From NCBI GenBank assembly GCA_965250105.1, contig OZ252290.1, positions 2,480,001 to 2,544,000 of the forward strand: DNA of 64,000 nt. The letters run 5' to 3'. A model generated the notes under the pieces. The model was not told where the DNA came from. It saw only the letters and a program-made list of their open reading frames with translations, and ran no database searches. The stretch is from JBCBSK01 sp965250105 (lineage in GTDB: Bacteria > Pseudomonadota > Alphaproteobacteria > Rhizobiales > Tepidamorphaceae). This document shows, piece after piece, positions 34,781-43,852 of this stretch. Within the stretch, counting starts at the first letter, position 1; every line of letters begins with the position of its first letter. Position numbers and translations under genes: made by a program.

Positions 34781-35587
34781 CTAGTCGGCGATCACGCCGA
34801 ACCCCTGTCGCTCGAAGATGTCGCGCGCGGCGGGGCGTGTCAGATGGTCGAGGAAAGCACGGGCCTGCGGGCTGTCGCGGGCCGACACCACGGCCGCCGG
34901 ATAGACGATGGCCGGATGCGTGTCGGGCGGGAAGGTGGCGATGACGCTGACGCGGTTATCAGCCACCGCGTCCGTGGCGTAGACGATACCGAGCGGGGCT
35001 TCGCCGGTCGCGACGAAAGCCAGCGCGGCGCGCACATTGTCGGCCTGCGCGACATGCGGCGCGACCTCCCGCCAGATGCCGAGATGGTCGAGCGCCGATT
35101 TGCCGTAGATGCCGGCCGGCACGGCCTCGACCAGCGCCATAGCGAGGCGCCCGCCCGCCAGGCGGCCGACGAGGTCCATGCCGGGGACGATCTCGACCGG
35201 CGCCACATCCGGTCCATGGGCGATCAGGACGAGCCGGTTGCCGAGCAGATCGAAGCGGCTGTCGGCCACGATCAGGTCCCGGTCCTGGAGGCGATCCATC
35301 CAGCCGGGATTGGCGGAGATGAACAGATCAGCCGGCGCGCCATGTTCGATCTGCCGCGCCAATGCGGAGGAGCCGGCAAAGGACAGGGTGACGTCGATGC
35401 CGGTATCGGCCTCGAAATCGTCGGCTACCGCTTCGAGCGCGGTCTTCAGGCTGGCGGCGGCGAAGACGGTGACGGTGTCCGCGGCCCGCGCAGGCGAGAC
35501 AAGTGCCAGCAGAACAAGACACAGGCCGGCGCATGCCGTGACCGCCCGCCGCGCCGGGCCCGTCATGCTGATCGATCGCTTCGACAT
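34781..35587 (-). CDS. modA: molybdate-binding periplasmic protein
   Basis: A 268-residue binding protein. A signal peptide covers about 1-38 (AVTACAGLCLVLLALVSPARAAD). TVTVFAAASLKTALEAVADDF (about 40-60) supplies the first oxyanion-binding Ser. LSFAGSSALARQIEHGAPADLFISAN (about 70-95) and YGKSALDHLGIW near 168 complete the ModA pattern. Two starts are possible (35587 and 35566); the first has CGAGG at the right distance. The 65-bp gap to the upstream lsrB stop must hold any mod promoter; no clear ModE site was found. Confidence 0.93.
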   Translation of the reverse strand: MSKRSISMTGPARRAVTACAGLCLVLLALVSPARAADTVTVFAAASLKTALEAVADDFEADTGIDVTLSFAGSSALARQIEHGAPADLFISANPGWMDRLQDRDLIVADSRFDLLGNRLVLIAHGPDVAPVEIVPGMDLVGRLAGGRLAMALVEAVPAGIYGKSALDHLGIWREVAPHVAQADNVRAALAFVATGEAPLGIVYATDAVADNRVSVIATFPPDTHPAIVYPAAVVSARDSPQARAFLDHLTRPAARDIFERQGFGVIAD

Positions 35588-35652
35588 GCCGCAAGCCTCG
35601 CGCCACGAGCCGTCAATTCCCGGATGCGCCTGTTCCGGCTCGAACCATCGCG

Positions 35653-36543
35653 TTAGAAGTTCCAGTTCTTCGCCTTGCCGACCAGGAAGTCGCGGAACAC
35701 GTTCACGCGCGCCGAATTGCGCAATTCCTCCGGATAGACGAAATAGGTCGAGAATTCCGGCAATTCGGCGTCCGGCAGGACCGGCACCAGGTTCGATGTC
35801 CGCTCGATGATATAGTCGGGCAGGATAGCGATGCCGATGCCGGCCTGCACCGCGCCGGCGAGGCCGTGGACATTGTTGACCTGAAGCGCCGTCGCGCGGC
35901 GGTTGGCGCCGTCGCGGCCGACGGTCTGCAGCCAGTTGATGTCGCGCATATAGGCCGGCGCCGGCTCGCCATAGGTGAGGATCCGGTGGCGGTCGAGATC
36001 CTCGACGAGGGTCGGCGTGCCGTGCCGCTTGAGATAGTCGCTCGACGCATAGACGTGGAAATGCACGGTGAACAGCTTGCGCTGGATCAGGTCGGGCTGC
36101 ACCGGCTGGCGCAGGCGCACGGCTACATCCGCCTCGCGCATCGACAGGTCGAGTTCCTCGTCCAGGAGATTGAGTTCGAGCTGGATGTCGGGATAGAGCT
36201 CGACGAACTCCTTGAGCCTGGGCGTCAGCCAGGCCGAGCCGAGCCCGACCGTGGTGGTCACGCGCAAGGGGCCTGACGGCTTGTCCTTGGAATCGGTCAG
36301 CCGCGCGCGCACGCCTTCGAGCTGCATCCACATCTCATGTGAGGTGCGATAGAGCAGTTCGCCCTGTTCGGTCAGGATCAGCCCGCGCGCATGGCGGTGG
36401 AACAGCGGCACGCGCAGTTCGTCTTCGAGCGCCGACACCTGCCGGCTGACCGCCGACTGGCTCAGACCGAGCGCGTCGCCGGCATGGGTGAAGCTCCCCG
36501 CATCCGCCGCGGCATGGAAAATGCGCAGCTTGTCCCAGTCCAT
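35653..36543 (-). CDS. lsrB: LysR-type regulator, LsrB/VtlR-like
   Basis: A 296-residue LysR regulator. The HTH is MDWDKLRIFHAAADAGSFTHAGDALGLSQSAVSRQVSALE (1-40). The effector domain has PSGPLRVTTTVGLGSAWLTPRLKEFVELYPDIQLELNLLDEELDLSMREADVAVRLR. Its position directly downstream of trxB matches lsrB of Sinorhizobium, tied to oxidative stress and lipopolysaccharide, and VtlR of Brucella. This copy contains no cysteine at all, so it cannot use the thiol sensing reported for Sinorhizobium LsrB. GGAGGGGGTT precedes the ATG. Confidence 0.75.
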   Translation of the reverse strand: MDWDKLRIFHAAADAGSFTHAGDALGLSQSAVSRQVSALEDELRVPLFHRHARGLILTEQGELLYRTSHEMWMQLEGVRARLTDSKDKPSGPLRVTTTVGLGSAWLTPRLKEFVELYPDIQLELNLLDEELDLSMREADVAVRLRQPVQPDLIQRKLFTVHFHVYASSDYLKRHGTPTLVEDLDRHRILTYGEPAPAYMRDINWLQTVGRDGANRRATALQVNNVHGLAGAVQAGIGIAILPDYIIERTSNLVPVLPDAELPEFSTYFVYPEELRNSARVNVFRDFLVGKAKNWNF

Positions 36544-36601
36544 AACCCCCTCCAGATGGCCATGTTCCGCGCATGGCCCCATGCTCTCGGCGCCATGCCG
36601 C

Positions 36602-37570
36602 TTACTCCGCGGCCGCCCGAACCTCCCGCGATGCCAGAAAACGCTCGGCTTCAAGCGCCGCCATGCAGCCCATGCCCGCAGCCGTCACCGCCTGGCGATA
36701 GATATCGTCGGTGACGTCACCCGCGGCGAAGACGCCTGGAACCGAGGTCGCCGTCGAATCCGGTTCCGTGACGATATAGCCGCCCGGCTTCATGTTCAAT
36801 TTGCCGGCAAAAAGCTCGGTTGCCGGAGCGTGCCCGATGGCGATGAAGACGCCATGCACCGCGCGCTCCTGCGTGTCGCCGGTCTTGATATTGCGCAGTC
36901 GGACCCCCGTCACCCCCTTGGGATCGCTGTCGCCGAGCACTTCGTCGAGCACCGTGTCCCAGATCACCTCGACCTTTTCGTGGTTGAACAACCGGTTCTG
37001 CAGGATCTTTTCCGCCCGCAGGCTGTCGCGGCGATGCACCAACGTCACCTTCGAGGCGAAATTGGTCAGAAACAGCGCTTCCTCGACGGCGGTGTTGCCG
37101 CCGCCCACCACGACGACCTCCTTGCCGCGATAGAAGAAGCCGTCGCAAGTCGCGCAGGCCGAGACACCGAAGCCCTGGAAAGCCTGTTCGGACGGCAGGC
37201 CGAGCCATTTCGCCTGGGCGCCGGTGGCGATGACCAGGCTGTCGCAGGTATAGATCGCGCCCGAATCGCCGGTCAGCACGAAAGGTCGGCGGTCGAGATC
37301 GACGTCGACGATGTGGTCGGACACCATGCGCGTTCCGACATGTTCGGCCTGGGCCTTCATCTGCTCCATCAGCCAGGGGCCCTGGATGACGTCGGCGAAG
37401 CCGGGATAGTTCTCCACATCGGTGGTGATGGTGAGCTGGCCGCCGGGCTGGATCCCGGAGATCAGCATCGGCTCCATCATCGCGCGGGCGGCGTAGATCG
37501 CGGCCGTATAGCCTGCCGGCCCCGAGCCGATGATCGCGACGGGGGCGTGATGATTGTCACCGCTTGTCAT
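36602..37570 (-). CDS. trxB: thioredoxin reductase
   Basis: A 322-residue FAD/NADPH enzyme that keeps thioredoxin reduced. VAIIGSGPAGYTAAIYAARA (about 11-30) binds FAD. The redox disulfide is Cys-139/Cys-142 in SACATCDGFFYRG. VVVVGGGNTAVEEALFL (about 150-166) binds NADPH. PGVFAAGDVTDDIYRQAVTAAGMGCMAALEAERFL closes the fold. The start ATG before TSGDNHH has GGAG 7 nt upstream. It is followed by lsrB after 58 bp on the same strand and divergent from lrp, the arrangement known in rhizobia. Confidence 0.95.
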   Translation of the reverse strand: MTSGDNHHAPVAIIGSGPAGYTAAIYAARAMMEPMLISGIQPGGQLTITTDVENYPGFADVIQGPWLMEQMKAQAEHVGTRMVSDHIVDVDLDRRPFVLTGDSGAIYTCDSLVIATGAQAKWLGLPSEQAFQGFGVSACATCDGFFYRGKEVVVVGGGNTAVEEALFLTNFASKVTLVHRRDSLRAEKILQNRLFNHEKVEVIWDTVLDEVLGDSDPKGVTGVRLRNIKTGDTQERAVHGVFIAIGHAPATELFAGKLNMKPGGYIVTEPDSTATSVPGVFAAGDVTDDIYRQAVTAAGMGCMAALEAERFLASREVRAAAE

Positions 37571-37716
37571 GACGTCACTCCGGAACAATGCCAGGCGGCA
37601 CCGGTTGCCACCTGATCAAACTATCGGCAGCGCCGGGGCAGGTTTCAAGATGTGCCGCCTTTTGAACAGGCAAACGACAGGCTTGCCGCGTTTGAGGTGC
37701 ACAGACTGCACGATAG

Positions 37717-37732
37717 TTGCGCAAAGGCGCAA
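37717..37732. promoter_or_regulatory. TTGCGC palindrome between trxB and lrp
   Basis: TTGCGC-AAAG-GCGCAA is a 16-bp inverted repeat lying 56 bp before lrp and 147 bp before trxB. It is followed by the AT-rich AATATTTAT. The position suits autoregulation by the Lrp protein or a promoter element; the binding protein is not known. Confidence 0.4.
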
Positions 37733-37787
37733 TATTTATCCCGGCTCGAGGGGGAATGTGATATCGGATTGCCGATCAGGAGGCCGT

Positions 37788-38258
37788 ATGAAGCAGCAAC
37801 TCGATTCCATCGACTGGAAGATTCTCAAGGAACTCCAGAATGATGGGCGCATGACCAATGTCGAACTGGCGCGCCGGGTCGGAATTTCCGCTCCTCCCTG
37901 CCTGCGCCGGGTGCGCGCGCTCGAGGAAGCCGGCATCATCGAGGGCTATCGGGCGCTGGTGAACGCCCACAGCCTGGGCCACGACGTGGTGGCCTTCGCC
38001 CTGGTCAGCTTGGAGCGACAGGCCGAGAGCGATCTTCTCGCCTTCGACGCCATGGTGAAGAGCTGGGCCATCGTGCGCGAGGCGCATATGGTCTCCGGCG
38101 ATGTCGATTTCGTGCTGAAATGCGTGACGCCCGACCTCGGCACGTTCCAGACCTTCATCATCGAGACGCTGACCGCGGCCCCGAATGTGGACGGCGTGAA
38201 GACCATGCTGACGATTCGCGAGACCAAGAACGCGCCGATCGTGCCGATCGAGGCGTAA
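37788..38258 (+). CDS. lrp: Lrp/AsnC family regulator
   Basis: A 156-residue feast/famine regulator. The HTH is LDSIDWKILKELQNDGRMTNVELARRVGISAPPCLRRVRALEEAGII (about 5-51), and the RAM ligand-binding domain is VVAFALVSLERQ...VREAHMVSGDVDFVLKCVTPDLGTFQTFIIETL. It probably senses amino acids. CAGGAGG precedes the ATG. It is convergent with azlDC, branched-chain amino-acid exporter genes often controlled by Lrp-type proteins elsewhere. The trxB-lrp neighbourhood is conserved in Hyphomicrobiales. Confidence 0.9.
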   Translation: MKQQLDSIDWKILKELQNDGRMTNVELARRVGISAPPCLRRVRALEEAGIIEGYRALVNAHSLGHDVVAFALVSLERQAESDLLAFDAMVKSWAIVREAHMVSGDVDFVLKCVTPDLGTFQTFIIETLTAAPNVDGVKTMLTIRETKNAPIVPIEA

Positions 38259-38282
38259 TCCGCGCCTTCCCCAGCGCCTGTT

Positions 38283-38588
38283 CTAGAACCCCATCAGCCG
38301 CAGCGCCACGGCGAGCGCCATCGCGGCGCCGACGCCGAGCAGCACCGCCCGCCGCCAGGCGACGATGATCACCGTCAGCACCGTGCCGAGAATGCCGGCG
38401 GTGCCGCCCGACAGTGCCATCGGCACGACGAGGCTGATCAGGAGCGTGCCGGGCAGGTGATCGAAGAACCGTTCGAGGAACGGCGTCAGCGGCACGGCGC
38501 GCATGACGAAGACACCGATCAGCTTGAGGCCGATCGTGACCGAGGCCATCAGGAAGATGGCCAGCGCGGCGGCCGGGTCGAGCGTCAT
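38283..38588 (-). CDS. azlD: AzlD family transporter subunit
   Basis: A 101-residue membrane protein with about three to four helices (about 5-25, 38-58, 60-78 and 82-98). The motif FLERFFDHLPGTLLISLVVPMALSGG is typical of AzlD. With AzlC it forms a branched-chain amino-acid exporter. Its start overlaps the azlC stop (ATGA). Confidence 0.85.
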   Translation of the reverse strand: MTLDPAAALAIFLMASVTIGLKLIGVFVMRAVPLTPFLERFFDHLPGTLLISLVVPMALSGGTAGILGTVLTVIIVAWRRAVLLGVGAAMALAVALRLMGF

Positions 38589-39316
38589 GGCAGCTTCTCC
38601 GACGCCCGGTCGGTGACGGCGCCGACCAGCGCGCCGAGGACGGCGCCGGCCATGATGTGCCAATAGCCGCCGAAGACCCACCAGACGCCGACCGCGATCG
38701 CCGCCGCCGCGGTCCACGACACCGTCCGCCGGCCCGGTTTCCAGTCCATCACCAGAATGGCGCTGAAGAAGGCGGCGACCGCGACGTCGACGCCGAGAAG
38801 TTTCGGATCGGCGACGAAGCCACCAAGGACATGGCCGAGCATCGCGCCCGAGATCCACATCAGATAGATGATGGTGCCGCCGCCGATCAGCATGCCCCAG
38901 CGGAAGGCGCCCGGCCGGTCGGCGCTGCGCGCGGCGATGGCCCAGTTGATGTCGAAGGTCAGGAGCGCGGAACCGGCGACCGACGGCACCGACCCGCCGC
39001 GCATCCAGTAGCTCGCCGTCGCCGTCATCAGCATGAAGCGCATGTTGACGACGACGGTGCTGAGCACCAGCGCGACATAGGGCATCGGCTCGCTCCAGAT
39101 CGCGAGCCCGACGACCTGCGAGGCGCCGGCGGCGACGAACATGCTCATCAGCGCGTTTTCGAGCCAGCTGAGCCCTTCGGAAAAGGCCAGCGCGCCGACC
39201 GCGAGGCCGAACAGATGCGACGGCAGATAGCCCGGCATGCAGGCGCGGATCCCGTGGCGCGCGCCGGCCCGGAACCCGCCGTCTTCCTCGGCTGGCGTCA
39301 TCGTCGTGGCGGTCAT
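38585..39316 (-). CDS. azlC: AzlC family permease
   Basis: A 243-residue inner-membrane protein. AGARHGIRACMPGYLPSHLFGLAVGALAFSEGLSWLENALMSMFVAAGASQVVGLAIW (about 17-75) is the AzlC start, with the conserved Ser-Gln in the second helix. VVVNMRFMLMTATASYWMR near 88-106 follows. About six to seven helices are expected. It exports branched-chain amino acids with AzlD. The azlCD pair sits between greA and lrp, interrupting the usual greA-lrp adjacency of rhizobia. Confidence 0.88.
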   Translation of the reverse strand: MTATTMTPAEEDGGFRAGARHGIRACMPGYLPSHLFGLAVGALAFSEGLSWLENALMSMFVAAGASQVVGLAIWSEPMPYVALVLSTVVVNMRFMLMTATASYWMRGGSVPSVAGSALLTFDINWAIAARSADRPGAFRWGMLIGGGTIIYLMWISGAMLGHVLGGFVADPKLLGVDVAVAAFFSAILVMDWKPGRRTVSWTAAAAIAVGVWWVFGGYWHIMAGAVLGALVGAVTDRASEKLP

Positions 39317-39343
39317 CTCGACGCCTGGATCCTTAATGCGCGA

Positions 39344-39410
39344 ATGCCCGCCGCGCGACGGGCGGGCATGGCGAAGTTGAACGAAATCCCGCGCAGCCTA
39401 GGCTGCGCGG
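39344..39410 (-). terminator. tandem hairpins after greA
   Basis: Hairpin 1 is ATGCCCGCC (39344-39352) with GGCGGGCAT (39361-39369). Hairpin 2 is a perfect 22-bp palindrome at 39389-39410 centred on CCTAGG. On the minus strand hairpin 2 is 18 bp beyond the greA stop and is followed by GGATTTCGTT, a weak T-rich tail. Confidence 0.6.
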
Positions 39411-39428
39411 AGGCGCGCGGGAACCGCG

Positions 39429-39902
39429 TCAGACGAACCTCACCTCTGCGATTTCGTAGGATCTCGCGCCGCCGGGCGCGGCGACCTCGATCGTGTCGCC
39501 GGCGCTCTTGCCGATCATCGCGCGGGCCACCGGCGAGGAGATCGACACCTTGCCCGATTTCACATCCGCCTCGACGTCGCCGACGATCTTGTAGACCTTC
39601 TCTTCCTCGGTGTCCTCGTCGATGATGGTGACGGTGGCGCCGAATTTGACGGTGTCGCCCGACAGCCGGGTGACATCGATCGGCTCGGCGCGGCTCAGCT
39701 TGTCCTCGAGCTCGTTGATGCGCGCCTCGTTCAGCCCCTGGGCCTCCTTGGCGGCATGGTATTCGGCGTTTTCCGACAGATCGCCATGGGCGCGCGCTTC
39801 GGCGATGGCCGCGATGATGCTCGGCCGCTCGACGCTCTTGCGCCGCTTCAGTTCCTCTTCGAGGGCGGCGTGGCCCTCCAATGTCATCGGTATCCTGTCC
39901 AT
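39429..39902 (-). CDS. greA: transcription elongation factor GreA
   Basis: A 157-residue factor that rescues backtracked RNA polymerase by stimulating transcript cleavage. The N-terminal coiled coil has the acidic tip ARAHGDLSENAEYHAAKEAQGLNEARINELE (about 36-66), with the catalytic Asp and Glu in DLSENAEY. The C-terminal FKBP-like domain ends with SPVARAMIGKSAGDTIEVAAPGG. It lies 90 bp after carB on the same strand and is probably co-transcribed, then terminated by two hairpins. Confidence 0.95.
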   Translation of the reverse strand: MDRIPMTLEGHAALEEELKRRKSVERPSIIAAIAEARAHGDLSENAEYHAAKEAQGLNEARINELEDKLSRAEPIDVTRLSGDTVKFGATVTIIDEDTEEEKVYKIVGDVEADVKSGKVSISSPVARAMIGKSAGDTIEVAAPGGARSYEIAEVRFV

Positions 39903-39992
39903 GGCGATGTCTTTCCAAAGCGCTCGGGAAATGCAGGCGGTTGGGCGCGTGGGCGTTGCCGCCGTGCCCGGTCCGTCGACGTAGCCCTGGAT

Positions 39993-42900
39993 TCAGGCGG
40001 CGTCGGCGGTGACCGAAGCGATATAGTGTTGCAGCGGCTCGACGGCGAGGGGGCCGCGCGCCAGCGCCTCGATGCCCTGAACCGCGGCGAGCGCGCCCGA
40101 AATCGTCGTGTAATAGGGCACTTTCTGGATCAGCGCCGCGCGGCGCAGCGACAGGCTGTCGGCCAGCGCCTGGGCGCCCTCGGTCGTGTTGATGACCAGC
40201 GCCACCGAGCCGTTCTGGATCGCATCGACGATATGCGGCCGGCCTTCGAGCACCTTGTTGATCTTCGTCGACGGCACGTCATGGGCGTCGAGGAAGCGCT
40301 GCGTGCCGCCCGTCGCGACGATCGAGAAGCCGATCTCGATCAGCGTGCGGATCGCCGGCAGGACGCGGTCCTTGTCGGCATCGCGCACCGACACGAAGGC
40401 GGTGCCGGAGGTCGGCAGCATGGTGCCGCCGCCGAGCTGGCTCTTGGCGAAGGCGGTGGCATAGTCGCGGTCGAGCCCCATGACCTCGCCGGTCGACCGC
40501 ATTTCGGGGCCAAGCACGGTGTCGACGCCGGGGAAGCGGGCGAACGGGAAGACCGCTTCCTTGACCGCGATATGGTCGAAGGCCGCCTTCCGTAGGCCGA
40601 AGCCGGCGAGCTTGTGGCCGGCCATCAGCTTGGCCGCGATCTTGGCGATCGGCTGGCCGATGGTCTTGGCGACGAAGGGCACGGTGCGGCTGGCGCGCGG
40701 ATTGACCTCGAGCACGAAGACGTCGTCGTCGCGGATGGCATATTGCACATTCATCAGGCCGACAACGTTGAGCGCCAGCGCCAGTTCCCGGGTCTGGCGT
40801 TCGATCTCGGCGAGAATGGCGGGATCGAGCGAATGCGGCGGCAGCGAACAGGCCGAATCGCCGGAATGGATGCCGGCTTCCTCGATATGTTCCATGATGC
40901 CGCAGATGAAGACGTCCGCGCCATCGGCGAGCGCGTCGACATCGACCTCGGTCGCATCCGACAGATAGCGGTCGAACAGGAGCGGGTTCTTGCCGAGCAG
41001 CGTGTTGATCTGGCCGGTCTTGTCGTTGGGATAGCGGGTCGCGACGTCGGGCGGCACCAGGCCGGGCAGGATGCCGAGCAGATAGGTCGACAGCGCGTCC
41101 TCGTCGCGGATGATCTGCATGGCCCGGCCGCCGAGCACATAGGACGGGCGCACCACGAGCGGCAGGCCGAGCTCGGCCGCCACCAGCCGCGACTGCTCGA
41201 CCGAGTAGGCGATGCCGTTCTTCGGCTGGCGCAGGTTCAGCTTGTGGAGAAGCTTCTGGAAGCGGTCGCGGTCCTCGGCCAGATCGATGGCGTCGGGCGC
41301 GGTGCCGAGGATCGGCACATCGGCCGCCTGCAGCGCGTCGGCGAGCTTCAGCGGGGTCTGGCCGCCGAACTGGACGATGACGCCGAGCAGCGTCCCGGCC
41401 GCCCGCTCGGTATGGATGATCTCGAGTACGTCCTCGGCCGTCAGCGGTTCGAAGTAGAGCCGGTCGGAGGTGTCGTAGTCGGTCGAGACGGTTTCCGGAT
41501 TGCAGTTGACCATGATCGATTCGACGTCGATCTCGGCCAGCGCGAAGGCGGCATGGCAGCAGCAATAGTCGAATTCGATGCCCTGGCCGATCCGGTTCGG
41601 GCCGCCGCCGAGAATGATCGCCTTCTTGCGTCCGCTCGGCTCGGCCTCGTTCACCGGCAGGCCGGCGAAGGGCGCCTCATAGGTCGAATACATGTAAGGC
41701 GTGGGTGAGGCGAATTCGGCGGCGCAGGTGTCGATCCGCTTATAGACCGGATGGACGTCGAGCCGGTCGCGCAGCGCCTTGACATCGGCTTCCTCGAGCC
41801 CGGCCAGTTCGCCGAGCCGGGCATCGGAAAAGCCCATCGATTTGAGCTGCCGCAGGCCCCGCGCGGTGTGCGGCAGGCCGTCGTCGCGCACCTCCTTCTC
41901 GGCATCGATGATGCCCTGGATCTGATCGATGAACCAGGGATCGATGCGGCAGGAGCGGTGGATCTGGTCGTGGCCGACGCCGAGCCGGAGCGCCTGCGCG
42001 ACATAGAGCAGCCGGTCCGGCGTCGGGGTGCCGAGGGCGGCGCGGACCGCGTTCTTGTCGTCGCCCTTGCCGATACCGGGGATCTCGATGTCGTTCAGCC
42101 CGGTCAGCCCGGTTTCGAGGCCGCGCAGGGCCTTTTGCAGCGATTCCTGGAAGGTGCGGCCGATGGCCATGACCTCGCCGACCGATTTCATCGACGTTGT
42201 CAGCGTCGTCTCGGCGCCGGAGAACTTCTCGAAGGCGAAGCGCGGGATCTTGGTGACCACATAGTCGATGGTCGGCTCGAAGCTCGCCGGCGTGGCGCCG
42301 CCGGTGATGTCGTTGTCGAGTTCGTCGAGCGTGTAGCCGACCGCGAGCTTGGCCGCGACCTTGGCGATCGGAAAGCCGGTCGCCTTGGAGGCCAGCGCCG
42401 AGGAGCGCGAGACGCGGGGGTTCATCTCGATCACCACCATGCGTCCGTCTTCGGGATTGATCGCGAACTGGACGTTCGACCCGCCGGTTTCGACGCCGAT
42501 CTCGCGCAACACCGCGATCGAGGCGTTGCGCATGATCTGGTATTCCTTGTCGGTCAGCGTCAGCGCCGGGGCGACGGTGATCGAATCGCCGGTATGCACG
42601 CCCATCGGATCGACGTTCTCGATCGAGCAGACGATGATGCAGTTGTCCGCCCGGTCGCGGACCACCTCCATCTCGAACTCCTTCCAGCCGAGCACCGATT
42701 CCTCGATCAACACCTCATTGGTCGGCGAGGCGTCGATGCCGCGTTCGATGATCTCGATGAACTCGTTGCGGTTATAGGCGATGCCGCCGCCCGTGCCGCC
42801 GAGCGTGAACGAGGGCCGGATGATCGCCGGCAGGCCGATATCGTCGAGCGCGTCGAGCGCCTGGGCTAGCGTCTTGGCCATGTGCGAACGCGGCGTGTCG

Positions 42901-43340
42901 AGGCCGATCCGGCCCATCGCCTCGCGGAACAGTTCGCGATCCTCGGCCTTGTCGATGGCATCGGCCTTGGCGCCGATCATCTCGATGTCCAGCCGGTCGA
43001 GGACGCCCATCTTGCGCAAGGAAAGGGCCGTGTTCAGCCCGGTCTGGCCGCCCATGGTGGGCAGCAGCGCCATGCGCTCATTGGGGTGTTCGGCGCGTTC
43101 CTTTTCGAGGATGCGCGCCACGATGTCGGGCGTGATCGGCTCGATATAGGTACGGTCGGCGAGATCGGGATCGGTCATGATCGTCGCCGGGTTCGAATTG
43201 ACCAGGACGATGCGATAACCTTCGGCGCGCAGCGCCTTGCAGGCCTGGGTTCCGGAATAGTCGAATTCGCAGGCCTGGCCGATCACGATCGGCCCGGCGC
43301 CGATGATCAGGATGGCGTCGATATCTGTTCTTTTGGGCAT
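39993..43340 (-). CDS. carB: carbamoyl-phosphate synthase large subunit
   Basis: An 1115-residue synthetase that makes carbamoyl phosphate for pyrimidines and arginine. ILIIGAGPIVIGQACEFDYSGTQACKAL (about 10-37) begins the first ATP-grasp half. The mirrored IILGGGPNRIGQGIEFDYCCCHAAFAL near 568-594 begins the second. The C-terminal MGS-like allosteric domain (FVSVRDADKDRVLPAIRTLIEIGF onward, about 980) ends in EPLQHYIASVTADAA. It is separated from carA by about 1.4 kb holding unrelated small genes, and is followed by greA. The ATG has no strong ribosome site. Confidence 0.96.
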   Translation of the reverse strand: MPKRTDIDAILIIGAGPIVIGQACEFDYSGTQACKALRAEGYRIVLVNSNPATIMTDPDLADRTYIEPITPDIVARILEKERAEHPNERMALLPTMGGQTGLNTALSLRKMGVLDRLDIEMIGAKADAIDKAEDRELFREAMGRIGLDTPRSHMAKTLAQALDALDDIGLPAIIRPSFTLGGTGGGIAYNRNEFIEIIERGIDASPTNEVLIEESVLGWKEFEMEVVRDRADNCIIVCSIENVDPMGVHTGDSITVAPALTLTDKEYQIMRNASIAVLREIGVETGGSNVQFAINPEDGRMVVIEMNPRVSRSSALASKATGFPIAKVAAKLAVGYTLDELDNDITGGATPASFEPTIDYVVTKIPRFAFEKFSGAETTLTTSMKSVGEVMAIGRTFQESLQKALRGLETGLTGLNDIEIPGIGKGDDKNAVRAALGTPTPDRLLYVAQALRLGVGHDQIHRSCRIDPWFIDQIQGIIDAEKEVRDDGLPHTARGLRQLKSMGFSDARLGELAGLEEADVKALRDRLDVHPVYKRIDTCAAEFASPTPYMYSTYEAPFAGLPVNEAEPSGRKKAIILGGGPNRIGQGIEFDYCCCHAAFALAEIDVESIMVNCNPETVSTDYDTSDRLYFEPLTAEDVLEIIHTERAAGTLLGVIVQFGGQTPLKLADALQAADVPILGTAPDAIDLAEDRDRFQKLLHKLNLRQPKNGIAYSVEQSRLVAAELGLPLVVRPSYVLGGRAMQIIRDEDALSTYLLGILPGLVPPDVATRYPNDKTGQINTLLGKNPLLFDRYLSDATEVDVDALADGADVFICGIMEHIEEAGIHSGDSACSLPPHSLDPAILAEIERQTRELALALNVVGLMNVQYAIRDDDVFVLEVNPRASRTVPFVAKTIGQPIAKIAAKLMAGHKLAGFGLRKAAFDHIAVKEAVFPFARFPGVDTVLGPEMRSTGEVMGLDRDYATAFAKSQLGGGTMLPTSGTAFVSVRDADKDRVLPAIRTLIEIGFSIVATGGTQRFLDAHDVPSTKINKVLEGRPHIVDAIQNGSVALVINTTEGAQALADSLSLRRAALIQKVPYYTTISGALAAVQGIEALARGPLAVEPLQHYIASVTADAA

Positions 43341-43537
43341 GGCTGTGTCTGGGCTGCCGAAACGGCTGGAAGCGGTTTTTCGGGCAAAGTCGGTGGTTGC
43401 TACACCAAAGCGCGCGGCAAGGCCAGCGCCTTGGGTGGTTGGCGCAGGCCTCGCGGACCGGCGCTGAACAACCGGGTATCAACTGCTGGTCAGGCCGGGG
43501 TCTCGACCAGGCTCGGGCCGGGGGGAAACCGGCCCGC

Positions 43538-43852
43538 TCAATCGCCGTCGGAGGCGTCCGCCCGCTCGGTCTCGGCCTCTTTGTCGCCGCCCTCGGCGTC
43601 GGCCGGGGGTAGCATGGTCGCGCGCTCGCCGTCGAAATCCTCGACATCCTGCGACAGGGCATAGCAGGCCAGCCGCACGGTCTTGGGAATCTTCACGCTT
43701 TTGCCGTCGCGCGTGCCGGTCTCGTAATACTGGATCATCCGCTTCTTCAGGCCGAGCCTGTCGGCGGCTTCCTTCTGCTTCAGCCCGAGGCCCTTCCGCC
43801 AGGCGCGGAACTGTTCGGGCGTCATGCGATCGGTGGCTTGCGTTCGCTTCAT
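43538..43852 (-). CDS. XRE-family helix-turn-helix regulator
   Basis: A 104-residue protein with one HTH: MTPEQFRAWRKGLGLKQKEAADRLGLKKRMIQYYETGTRDGKSVKIPKTVRLACYALS (about 10-67). The KQKEAADRLGLKKRMIQYYE segment is typical of Cro/C1-type DNA binding. The C-terminal 30 residues are acidic and disordered. An internal ATG at 43825 is an alternative start; neither has a good ribosome site. It lies between carB and carA on the same strand as both; whether it regulates them is unknown. Confidence 0.7.
   Translation of the reverse strand: MKRTQATDRMTPEQFRAWRKGLGLKQKEAADRLGLKKRMIQYYETGTRDGKSVKIPKTVRLACYALSQDVEDFDGERATMLPPADAEGGDKEAETERADASDGD

Noticed and set aside
35588..35652. ModE operator upstream of modA
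   Set aside because: No TATA-rich inverted repeat of the ModE type can be read in the 65-bp gap.
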